Source of the DNA: GCA-958296115 sp965222445
Lineage (GTDB): Bacteria > Chloroflexota > Dehalococcoidia > Lucifugimonadales > CAJWER01
Assembly: GCA_965222445.1 (NCBI GenBank)
Contig: CBDCTY010000002.1
Span: 2,480,001-2,544,000, forward strand
DNA: 64,000 nt
Direction of reading: 5' to 3'
The notes under the pieces were generated by a model that was not told the origin of the DNA, searched no databases, and saw only the letters and a program-made list of their open reading frames with translations. Below are positions 36,564-44,458 of the stretch, in pieces (within the stretch, counting starts at the first letter, position 1; each line of letters starts with the position of its first letter). A program made the position numbers and the translations under genes.

Positions 36564-37265
36564 TCAGGGTGCGTACAGGATGCGGCCGCAGGAGCTGCAT
36601 TGGACGATCTGCTGTCCGGCACGCGCCCGCTGCGTCTCCTGGGTCGTCAGGGAGAGACGGCATCCCTGGCACGTTCCGCGCTCGACGAGCGCCATGGCGC
36701 GCCCACTTCTGCTCTTTCGGAGCGATTCGTACAGCGGCAGCAGGTTGGCCGGCATGGTTGGTAGCAGAGCCTCCCTGTCGGCTCGAAGCGCCTGGATCTG
36801 CGATGCGGTCTCGCGCTCCTCTTTCCGCCAGGCCCTTTGCAGTCCCGGACGCTCCTTATGGAGCCTGGACGCGGTCTCCCGCGCCTCGGTTAGTACCGGC
36901 TCGAGCTCCTCCATGTCGATCATGATCTCGAGGAGCTGGTCTTCTGCTTCCTTCTTTCTGGCGGCAGTGAAAGCCTGCTCCTCCTGCGCCGCCGCCAACT
37001 GCTGGGGGTTGGTTACGCCACCGCCGTAGAGCCGTTCGTTCAGCCGCTCTAGGGTGACATCGACCTCTGCAACTAGTCGCTCGAGCGCGCGGGTCCGGGC
37101 GGAGAAATCGCCCTTTCGCTTCTCGAGCCGCTCGAGCCTTTCGGCCGATGCCAGGAGCTCCGATCGGTCAGAGAGCCTGTTCAGCAGGGACTCCCGCAGG
37201 GTCTCCGCTTCCGAGAGCTTCAGGTCGATCTCCTGCAGACCGTAGAGCTGCTTCACACTTGACAT
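36564..37265 (-). CDS. C4-type zinc-ribbon coiled-coil protein (DUF164/zf-RING_7 family)
   Basis: The 233-residue protein is mostly a long helical coiled coil (residues about 5-180) followed by a C-terminal zinc ribbon with CQGC and CSSC pairs. This family is widespread in bacteria and is thought to bind nucleic acid; its precise job is not settled. I choose ATG 37265. A TATACT -10-like box lies only a few bases upstream and no Shine-Dalgarno is visible, so the transcript may be leaderless. It ends 11 bases before the recombinase-like gene and is probably co-transcribed with it. Confidence 0.8.
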   Translation of the reverse strand: MSSVKQLYGLQEIDLKLSEAETLRESLLNRLSDRSELLASAERLERLEKRKGDFSARTRALERLVAEVDVTLERLNERLYGGGVTNPQQLAAAQEEQAFTAARKKEAEDQLLEIMIDMEELEPVLTEARETASRLHKERPGLQRAWRKEERETASQIQALRADREALLPTMPANLLPLYESLRKSRSGRAMALVERGTCQGCRLSLTTQETQRARAGQQIVQCSSCGRILYAP

Positions 37266-37416
37266 GGGGCTAGTATACCCCAACGCCAACTGACCGGGTG
37301 GCATCTGGATTGCGACTGACGCGCGGTGCGTCTTGCCACACGCACTGCCCGCCGCCGGGGATGAATTCTAGGTTCGAATCCTGCATAATTGAGTTGTACG
37401 GGAGTGGAGCAGTCTC

Positions 37417-38868
37417 ATGGGTATCAAGGCCGGAAGGCCCAAGACGAAGATCGTGTGCACGCTCGGCCCGGCAACCTCGACCGAGCAGGCTGTGCGGTCT
37501 CTGGCCGAGTCGGGTATGAGTATCGCGAGGCTCAACCTCTCGCACGGCACAATCAGCGAGCATCGCGAGGCGGCAAGGATTGTCCGCAGAATTTCCGCGG
37601 AGATGAGCCTGCCCCTTGGAATCATGGTCGATGTTCCGGGCATAAAGTACCGGACGGGTCCCACGGATCCCGGCGTGGTCAACTTGGCGGTGGGTGACCA
37701 CTTCACGCTGACGAGCAGGGATTTGGTCGGCAACGAGCGGCTGGTGTCCATTTCCCCGCCTGGGATTCACAGGGACGCCGCGCCGAATTGCCCCGTCCTC
37801 CTCGACGACGGCCTGATGGAGTTGAGCGTCGTCAGCATCGAGGGCGAAGACGTTGCGTGCACTGTAGTGAGAGGCGGACGTCTCACCGAAGGCCGGGGGG
37901 TAGCTACGCCGGGAAGGAGTCCGTCCCACGGCTTCCCGAACGAGAAGGCTATCGCAGCTCTCGAATTCGCCGCAGAGTGCGAGGCGGACTTCGTTGCACT
38001 GTCCACTGTCACTGGACCGCACGACATCGCGGCGGCCAGGCTTGTGCTGGAAAGGCAGGGTCATGTCCCCCTTATAATCTCCAAAATAGAGAGATCGGAT
38101 GCCGTCGACAACTTTGAGCAGATACTGGAGGTGAGCGACGCCATTATGGTTGCAAGAGGCGACATGGGCGTGGAGGTACAGCTTGCCAGTGTCCCCGTGC
38201 TGCAGAAACGACTGATCGCCATGTCCAACTATGCCGGCAAGCCGGTGATCACCGCGACTCAGATGCTCGAGTCAATGATTCGATCCTCCGTGCCGACGCG
38301 GGCCGAGGTGACCGATGTGGCGAATGCCATCTACGACGGCACGGACGCGATCATGCTGTCGGGCGAGACGTCCGTCGGTCAGTACCCGGTAGAGGCTGTC
38401 AAGGTCATGGCTGAGGTGGCCTTGCAGGCCGAAGCGGCTCTTCCCTACGATGAGATGATCGCCGACAAGCTCGCGCATCTCGTACCCCGGACGGACGACG
38501 CCATCAGCTACGACGCCTGCCGCACGGCACGCCAACTCGATGCTTCGCTGATAGTCGCATTCACGGAGTCCGGAGGCACTGCCGCGCGTGTCGCCAAGTA
38601 CCGGCCTGTCTCCCCCATTTTGGCACTTACGCCCAGCGAGGAGGTCCAGCGGCGGCTCACACTGTCTTGGGGTGTGGTCCCCATTACAGTGTCGATGATC
38701 CGCACCGTGGACGATTTCTTCAGGGTGGGTGAGAACTCCGCCGTGAGTATCTGCGGAGTCCGGCAGGGAGATCTCGTCGTCCTCGTGGCGGGGCTGCCCA
38801 TAGGGGTTCCCGGGGGTACGAACCTGCTGAGAGTGCTAACCATATCTCACGGGGCCGTGTCCGGCTGA
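37417..38868 (+). CDS. pyk: Pyruvate kinase
   Basis: The 483-residue glycolytic enzyme converts phosphoenolpyruvate and ADP to pyruvate and ATP. Hallmarks are KTKIVCTLGPATSTE, MSIARLNLSHG, the active-site LIISKIERSDAVDN with its Lys-Glu pair, MVARGDMGVE, and KPVITATQMLESM. One noticeable change is VDVPGIKYRTG where LDTKGPEIRTG is usual, so the effector and monovalent-cation environment may differ. A GAGTGGAG site precedes the ATG. The stop overlaps the cysteinyl-tRNA synthetase start (TGATG). Confidence 0.93.
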   Translation: MGIKAGRPKTKIVCTLGPATSTEQAVRSLAESGMSIARLNLSHGTISEHREAARIVRRISAEMSLPLGIMVDVPGIKYRTGPTDPGVVNLAVGDHFTLTSRDLVGNERLVSISPPGIHRDAAPNCPVLLDDGLMELSVVSIEGEDVACTVVRGGRLTEGRGVATPGRSPSHGFPNEKAIAALEFAAECEADFVALSTVTGPHDIAAARLVLERQGHVPLIISKIERSDAVDNFEQILEVSDAIMVARGDMGVEVQLASVPVLQKRLIAMSNYAGKPVITATQMLESMIRSSVPTRAEVTDVANAIYDGTDAIMLSGETSVGQYPVEAVKVMAEVALQAEAALPYDEMIADKLAHLVPRTDDAISYDACRTARQLDASLIVAFTESGGTAARVAKYRPVSPILALTPSEEVQRRLTLSWGVVPITVSMIRTVDDFFRVGENSAVSICGVRQGDLVVLVAGLPIGVPGGTNLLRVLTISHGAVSG

Positions 38869-41051
38869 TGCTGCGCGTCTACGACACGCTCAGAAGAAGG
38901 CTCACCTCAGTCCAGCCCGTCGATCCTGCATGCGTCAGCATGTACACCTGCGGGCCGACCGTATACAGGGACGCGCACATCGGCAACCTCCGCTCGTACA
39001 TGATGGCCGACTGGCTCCGCCGCGTTCTGGAGTTTCAGGGCATCTCCGTTCGGCACATAAAGAACATTACGGACGTCGGCCACATGCGCCAGGAGGCTCT
39101 GGAGCGTGGAGGGGACAAGGTCATCGTCGAGGCGTTGGCCAGAGGTACGACACCTCAGGCTATAGCCAGCTACTACACCGACCGCTTCCTCGATCAGGAG
39201 CGCAGACTGAATATCCTGCCCGCGGCGCTCTACCCCAAGGCAACCGAGCACGTTTCCGACATGATAGCCATGATCGAGGCGCTGCTCGGGAACGGGCACG
39301 CCTACGTAGCTGGTGGCAACGTGTACTACGACGTGTCGAGTTTCGACGGTTATGGCAAGCTCTCCGGAAACACGGGTGAACAGGCCCTTCAGGAGGCTGT
39401 CCGTATCGATCCGGACCCGCTCAAGAAGGCCCCCCGCGATTTCACGCTATGGAAGCTCGGCGAGCCGGGGCGCGACCTCGTATGGGACAGCCCCTGGGGC
39501 AGGGGATTCCCCGGCTGGCACATCGAGTGCTCGGCGATGTCGATCAAGTACCTGGGCGAAAGGTTCGACATACATACCGGCGGTGTGGACAATGTGTTCC
39601 CGCACCATGAGGGCGAGGTCGCCCAGAGCGAGGGTTTCGCTGGAGGGCAGGTGGTAACGACGTGGGTGCATGGCCAACACCTGCTCGCGGACGGCGTAAA
39701 GATGGCCAAGTCCGCCGGCAACTCGTTCACGCTGTCAGACATCGAGTCGCAGGGGATCGACCCTCTTGCGCTCCGGTACTTGTGTATGACCGCCCGCTAC
39801 AACACGCGGCTCAACTTCACCTTCACGTCACTCAAGGCCGCGCAGCGGGGCCTCCTCAGATTGCAGAACCGGGTCTGGGAGTGGGGGCGTTTCACTGAGG
39901 TTCCCGTCGACGAGGCAGCGCTGCAAGAGTGGGAGACCCGGTTCTTGGAACGGGTCAACGACAACCTCGACCTTCCCGGCGCACTCGCGTTGACCTGGGA
40001 CCTCGCGCACTCGAACCTGAATGGCCGCACGAAGCTGGAGGCGGTGCTGCGCTTCGACCGGGTTCTCGGCCTGGGCCTAGAGGACGTGGCTTCAGGATAC
40101 ATCGTCGGAGAGGAGATTCTTGGAGCAGTCGAGCACAGGGCCGCTCATCGACGCGGGGGAGAGTACGACGGTGCGGATGCGCATCGGGATGAGATCTCGC
40201 GCCAGGGGTTCGTGCTGCAGGACGAGGTAGCTGCGACCGCGACGCGGCCCAAGACTGCCTGGGAGAAGCACGAAGAGGCCTGGAGCTCGGTCTCGTCGTC
40301 CGCAGAGGTCGAATCGCTGATCGACGAGCCCGACGAGGTCGACTTCACTATCGGCATAGTGGCTGGAGAATATGTCGACGATGTGCGACGCTGCCTGGGA
40401 AGCGGTCTGGACATGGCCGAGGGTCGCCCGGTGGAGACCATCGTGGTCGACAACGGGTCGAGGGGGAAGGTTGCCGAATGGCTGGAGAAGGAGGCGGAGC
40501 GCGAGCCGCGCCTGAGGGTCGTGCATACGGACCACGTGCTTGGAGAGGGTACGGCGCGCAATATCCTCCTCCGGCAGAGCCGGGGCCGGGTGGTGGTGCT
40601 CCTCGACACCAGCGCCGAGGTGACAGGCGACCTATTCGGGCCCATCGCTGAGATGCTGGACGACCCCTCTGTGGGAGTCGCGGGCCCGTTCGGCCTTAGG
40701 AGCACGGACCTGCGCCACTTTCACGAGTGGCAGGGGGAGGCCGGCGAGATGGACGCCATGCAGGCGTACTGCTTCGCCTTCAGAAGGTCATGCCTGCGGG
40801 AAGTGGGGCTGATGCGAGAAAGTTTCCGCTTCTACCGCAACCTGGACATAGACTACAGCTTCCACTTCAGGGACAAGGGTTATCGCATCGTGGCGGACCC
40901 GACGCTGCCCGTCCGTCTGCACGAGCACCGCGCCTGGAGCGCGTTGAGCGAAGACGAGCGGGAAGCCTCGAGCCGCAGGAATTTCACACGCTTCCTCGAC
41001 AAGTGGGGCGACAGGCTGGACCTCGTCGTCTCCGGCCCCGAAAAAGGCTGA
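38868..41051 (+). CDS. cysS: Cysteinyl-tRNA synthetase fused to a GT2-like glycosyltransferase domain
   Basis: Residues 1 to about 460 form a full class I cysteinyl-tRNA synthetase. CysRS marks are CGPTVYRDAHIGN (HIGN at 37-40), FPGWHIECSAMS and GGVDNVFPHHEGE, with the KMSKS loop as KMAKS (278-282). The C-terminal helical hairpin ends in QGFVLQDE. After a linker, residues about 490-727 are a family-2-like glycosyltransferase fold (TIGIVAGEYVDDV, TIVVDNGSRG, GEGTARNILLRQSRG, VVLLDTSAEVTG). There is no stop or frame change between them. The gene overlaps pyk and the next lipoprotein gene by one base each. The role of the second domain is unknown. Confidence 0.9.
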   Translation: MLRVYDTLRRRLTSVQPVDPACVSMYTCGPTVYRDAHIGNLRSYMMADWLRRVLEFQGISVRHIKNITDVGHMRQEALERGGDKVIVEALARGTTPQAIASYYTDRFLDQERRLNILPAALYPKATEHVSDMIAMIEALLGNGHAYVAGGNVYYDVSSFDGYGKLSGNTGEQALQEAVRIDPDPLKKAPRDFTLWKLGEPGRDLVWDSPWGRGFPGWHIECSAMSIKYLGERFDIHTGGVDNVFPHHEGEVAQSEGFAGGQVVTTWVHGQHLLADGVKMAKSAGNSFTLSDIESQGIDPLALRYLCMTARYNTRLNFTFTSLKAAQRGLLRLQNRVWEWGRFTEVPVDEAALQEWETRFLERVNDNLDLPGALALTWDLAHSNLNGRTKLEAVLRFDRVLGLGLEDVASGYIVGEEILGAVEHRAAHRRGGEYDGADAHRDEISRQGFVLQDEVAATATRPKTAWEKHEEAWSSVSSSAEVESLIDEPDEVDFTIGIVAGEYVDDVRRCLGSGLDMAEGRPVETIVVDNGSRGKVAEWLEKEAEREPRLRVVHTDHVLGEGTARNILLRQSRGRVVVLLDTSAEVTGDLFGPIAEMLDDPSVGVAGPFGLRSTDLRHFHEWQGEAGEMDAMQAYCFAFRRSCLREVGLMRESFRFYRNLDIDYSFHFRDKGYRIVADPTLPVRLHEHRAWSALSEDEREASSRRNFTRFLDKWGDRLDLVVSGPEKG

Positions 41052-42154
41052 TGCGGAACGCCGCACGCCGACACCATCGAACATGGGGCATGGCCTCAGC
41101 CTATCTTGCAGCTTCCTGCGCTGCCGTGCTCTTGGCGGCGTGCGGAGCAGGCGCTGAACCGACGCCAACTCCCGTTCCGAGTGTGGATGTGGGGCCCGAG
41201 GCCGCCGGGCGGGTTCTCGTGCTGGCAATGTCTCCCGACTTTGTTCCCGACCGGACCGTGTTCGCCGGAACCGAGCACGCGGGCGTCTTCAAGTCCACGG
41301 ACGGCGGCGGGACCTGGAAGCAGGTCAACACCGGCATATCGGACGGCAACGTGCCGTCCATCTTGGTCTCGCCAGGCTTCGGAGACGACCGCACCGTATT
41401 CGCAGGGACGCGCACACAGGGTCTGTTCCGGTCCACGGACGGCGGCGAGTCGTGGAGTCGAACGGGCGAGGGCCTGCCGGACGGCAACGTACCGCAACTG
41501 TCCACTGCCTCGGCGTCGGGTGAGCGTTGGCTGCTCACCGGCTCGAACATAGGCGGTGCACATGTGTCTCGCGACAGCGGCGAAAGCTGGAGCAGCCTGG
41601 GACTGGCCGAGAGCAACGTGCTGCTCACGGCGCCTTCCTCCTCTTTCGACGACGACCGCACGGTCTTCGCCGGATCAGGCAGGGACGGCATGTTCAGGTC
41701 CACCGACGGCGGGAATTCGTGGGAAATGATCAACATCGGGCTGGACGATACGTTCATACTTTCGATCGCGGTGTCGCCGGGCTTTGCGGATGACCGCACG
41801 GTCTTCGCCAGCACCAAGTGGGAGGGGGTCCACCGCTCGATGGACGGAGGCGACTCCTGGCAGCGCGCCAACAGGGGCGTGCTAAGCAAGAGGACGCTTG
41901 CTCTGGTGACCTCTCCGGCCTACGGAGATGACGCGACCCTGTTCTCTGGGACGGTGTCGGGTGGCATTTTCGTTACCAACGACGGCGGAGAATCCTGGAG
42001 GGCGACGTATCAGGGGTTCAGCGCCATCAACACGATCGCGGTATCGCCAAGCTACGCGGCCGACCGGACGGTATTGGCAGGCTCGGCCGACGGCCTAGTC
42101 CTGCGCACAACGGACGGAGGCGAGGCCTGGCAGGAGCTCTCGCTCGCTGATTGA
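41051..42154 (+). CDS. Lipoprotein with seven-bladed BNR/YCF48-like beta-propeller
   Basis: The 367-residue protein starts with a signal peptide ending in the lipobox LAAC (Cys near residue 35), followed by a short Pro/Thr linker (PTPTPVPS). Seven repeats of about 47 residues then follow, each with DRTVFAG-type and STDGGxSW-type segments. This gives a sialidase/YCF48-like propeller. Such proteins are exported and often help assemble other complexes; no catalytic residues of sialidases are apparent. The ATG at 41051 overlaps the stop of the CysRS fusion, so it is co-translated with that cytosolic enzyme. Confidence 0.85.
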   Translation: MRNAARRHHRTWGMASAYLAASCAAVLLAACGAGAEPTPTPVPSVDVGPEAAGRVLVLAMSPDFVPDRTVFAGTEHAGVFKSTDGGGTWKQVNTGISDGNVPSILVSPGFGDDRTVFAGTRTQGLFRSTDGGESWSRTGEGLPDGNVPQLSTASASGERWLLTGSNIGGAHVSRDSGESWSSLGLAESNVLLTAPSSSFDDDRTVFAGSGRDGMFRSTDGGNSWEMINIGLDDTFILSIAVSPGFADDRTVFASTKWEGVHRSMDGGDSWQRANRGVLSKRTLALVTSPAYGDDATLFSGTVSGGIFVTNDGGESWRATYQGFSAINTIAVSPSYAADRTVLAGSADGLVLRTTDGGEAWQELSLAD

Positions 42155-42190
42155 CGACGGCGCGGCAAAGCAGTAAGAATAGCTGGTGGC

Positions 42191-42429
42191 TTGAAGACTA
42201 CTGGATACTACGAGCGGGTGGACAAACGGAAACACCCAGAACCCAGAGAAGAGTGGGTCGAGCGTGTAGTGACCACTCCTCACTACAGTGAACTCAGCCC
42301 GATGGAAGGGTGAGACACTACGGGTACATCGAAGAAGTAGATAAGTGGCTTCGAGTGATGGTCGCCGACGGCAAGCTGTTCAATCGTTTCTTCGACCACG
42401 GCAAGATGAAGGAGTGGGGACGGCCATGA
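42191..42429 (+). pseudogene. Small hypothetical gene, probably frameshifted (two short frames overlapping by GTGA)
   Basis: A 40-codon frame (TTG 42191 to TGA 42311-42313) contains YYERVDKRKHPEPREEWVER. A 39-codon frame from GTG 42310 to TGA 42427-42429 contains RHYGYIEEVDKWLRVMV and NRFFDHGKMKEW. Together they read like one roughly 80-residue protein split by a frameshift at the GTGA overlap. The end overlaps the DUF2283 start by ATGA. Alternatively they are two coupled micro-genes. I know no function; a partner of the DUF2283 protein is suggested only by the overlap. Confidence 0.5.
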
Positions 42430-42629
42430 AACTGACTATCGACTACGACCGTGAAACGGACACCCTGTCTCTCTGGAATGGTCGTCCGGCAAGCGAAGGC
42501 CAGGACATCGTCGAGAGTCTTGTCGCCGACCTAGACGCCGACGGCAACGTCGTTGGCTTTACCATCGAGCACGCAGGCGTGTTGTTGGGGCCGGCCCTCA
42601 GCGCTTCGTCCATTGACGATGCCACGTGA
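42426..42629 (+). CDS. DUF2283-family small protein
   Basis: The 67-residue protein has the DUF2283 look: MKLTIDYDRETDTLSLW at the start, then VADLDADGNVVGFTIEHA and a short C-terminal helix. Members are small beta-rich proteins of unknown function, often encoded beside another small gene. It overlaps the end of the preceding short frame by four bases. A GGAG site lies upstream within that frame. No toxin or antitoxin activity can be claimed from sequence. Confidence 0.7.
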   Translation: MKLTIDYDRETDTLSLWNGRPASEGQDIVESLVADLDADGNVVGFTIEHAGVLLGPALSASSIDDAT

Positions 42630-42713
42630 GTAGCAGCCGCGCTGCGAACCGCACTTGATCGGATCCTGGAACCGTCGCAAACCTAGCCTGAAGGGGAGTC
42701 AAAGAGGAGGGCC

Positions 42714-43484
42714 ATGAGACTCGCGGGCAAGGTTGCGATGATCACGGGCGCCGCGAACGGTGTTAAGGGAAAGCTCATGGGCTTTGGAGGTTTCTCAGCG
42801 TGGCTCTTCGCGCGCGAGGGCGCCAAGGTCGTGATCACTGACATAGACGACGAGCATGGTGAGATTACGGCGCGCCAGATCCGCGACTCGGGCGGGGAGG
42901 CAGTATTCGTCAGGCTCGACGTGACGAGTGAAGAGGAGTGGGGGGATGCTGTGAGGGCCGCGGTGTCATGCTTTGGGAGGCTCGATATTCTCGTCAACAA
43001 CGCCGGCACGACATCGCGCGAGACGGTGGAGAACACGACCGTGGAGATGTGGGATGGTCAGATGGAGGTGTACGCCAAGGGGGCGTTTCTCGGCACCAGG
43101 GCGGTCATCCCCGAGATGAGGAGGGTGGGGGGCGGCTCCATAATCAACGTCTCGTCGATTTTCGGGCTAATCGGCAGCCCGTCGTCCACGGCCTACCACG
43201 CGGCAAAGGGCGCCGTTCGCATCTTCACCAAGGCGGCGGCAGTCCAGTATGCCGGCGAGGGCATCAGGGTCAACTCGGTCCATCCCGGCTACGTGGACAC
43301 ACCCATGACCCACAAGTACTTCACCCACCCGGACCTGTTCGCCCGCCGCACCGAGAGCGTTCCCATGAAGCGGTTCGGTACGGCGGAGGAGATCGCCTAC
43401 GGGATCCTCTACCTGGCGTCAGACGAGGCCTCTTACGTAACCGGTGCGGAGCTGGTCATAGACGGCGGCACTACGGCTCAGTAG
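42714..43484 (+). CDS. Short-chain dehydrogenase/reductase with expanded Gly loop
   Basis: This 256-residue NAD(P)-dependent oxidoreductase has the catalytic YHAAK motif, the NNAGT strand and an INVSSIFG segment carrying the active-site Ser. The cofactor loop is unusual. The normal TGxxxGxG is interrupted, reading TGAANGVKGKLMGFGG, which corresponds to about eight extra residues before the last Gly. The rest of the Rossmann fold, including the Asp after the second strand (ITDID, favouring NAD), is intact. It stands alone between the DUF2283 gene and the convergent secF. Confidence 0.88.
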   Translation: MRLAGKVAMITGAANGVKGKLMGFGGFSAWLFAREGAKVVITDIDDEHGEITARQIRDSGGEAVFVRLDVTSEEEWGDAVRAAVSCFGRLDILVNNAGTTSRETVENTTVEMWDGQMEVYAKGAFLGTRAVIPEMRRVGGGSIINVSSIFGLIGSPSSTAYHAAKGAVRIFTKAAAVQYAGEGIRVNSVHPGYVDTPMTHKYFTHPDLFARRTESVPMKRFGTAEEIAYGILYLASDEASYVTGAELVIDGGTTAQ

Positions 43485-43494
43485 TCGCCCGTCG

Positions 43495-44406
43495 TTAGGA
43501 CGGTCGGAGCCTCCGGAAGAGGCGGCGAAGGTCGCCCTCCTCCCACACCATCAGCACAGGCGTCGCTATGGCTATGGAGCTGTAGGTGCCCACCGCGACG
43601 CCTATCAGGAGCACCCACAGGAAGTTACGTATCGTCGGGCCGCCGAACAGGAGCAGAGCCAGGAGCGTGAATAGCAGCGTCAGGCTGGTGTTCAGAGACC
43701 TGCTCAGACTCTGGGATATGCTTAGATTCGCGTTGATTCTGAGGCTCCGGTTAGGGTAGTTGACGACGTTCTCCCTGAGCCGGTCGAATACGACTATGGT
43801 GTCATTGACGCTGTAGCCGATCACCGTCAGCAGCGCGATGAGGAACATCGTGTTGACCTCGACGTCCAGCAGCACGCCTAGAATCGCGAAGACGCCCACG
43901 ACGACCGCCGTGTCGTGAAGCAGGGCTACTATGGCCGCCGCACCGTACCTGAAGGGGCTCGGCATGTTCCTGAATGCCCACCACACGTAGAGGAACACAC
44001 CCACTGCCGCGGCGAGTATTGCGTAGAAGGCGTTGACGACCGTCTCGGCGGCCACGACTGGGGATACCAGGTCAAAGGACAGCACCGCCACTCCGTCGGG
44101 GGACAGCCGCGCCTTCAGATCCTCCACCAGGCCGTCCTTCTCGTCTTCCTCCAGCTCCTTCGTCCGCACGAAGAAGGCCTGGTCGTCCATCCTCTGGACG
44201 ATGGCGTCCCCATAGCCCAGGGACGTGAGCTTGGACCGCAGGTCTCCCTGCTGCACGTCCGAGGAGAACTCCAGCCCGATGGTCGAGCCGCCTGTGAAGT
44301 CGATGCCGGGCTGAAGCCCGCCTCCGATGATCAGGAAAGCGATACCGGGCGCTATGACAAGCGCCGAGACCAGGAAGAACCATGCACGTTTGCCTACGAA
44401 GTCCAA
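43495..44406 (-). CDS. secF: Protein translocase subunit SecF
   Basis: The 303-residue membrane protein works with SecD to complete Sec-dependent export. It has one N-terminal helix, the PGIDFTGGS motif at the start of the periplasmic domain, and five C-terminal helices containing YSVNDTIVVFDRLREN and the conserved NTSLT region. Translation probably begins at the TTG at 44406, preceded by AGGTG/GAGGTG. It lies about 50 bases after secD, the last gene of the def-cca-secD-secF unit. Confidence 0.94.
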   Translation of the reverse strand: MDFVGKRAWFFLVSALVIAPGIAFLIIGGGLQPGIDFTGGSTIGLEFSSDVQQGDLRSKLTSLGYGDAIVQRMDDQAFFVRTKELEEDEKDGLVEDLKARLSPDGVAVLSFDLVSPVVAAETVVNAFYAILAAAVGVFLYVWWAFRNMPSPFRYGAAAIVALLHDTAVVVGVFAILGVLLDVEVNTMFLIALLTVIGYSVNDTIVVFDRLRENVVNYPNRSLRINANLSISQSLSRSLNTSLTLLFTLLALLLFGGPTIRNFLWVLLIGVAVGTYSSIAIATPVLMVWEEGDLRRLFRRLRPS

Positions 44407-44458
44407 GTCACCTCACCTGTGTTCCTTTCCCGTAAGGGAGGCAGTGTGTTTGCTCTTT

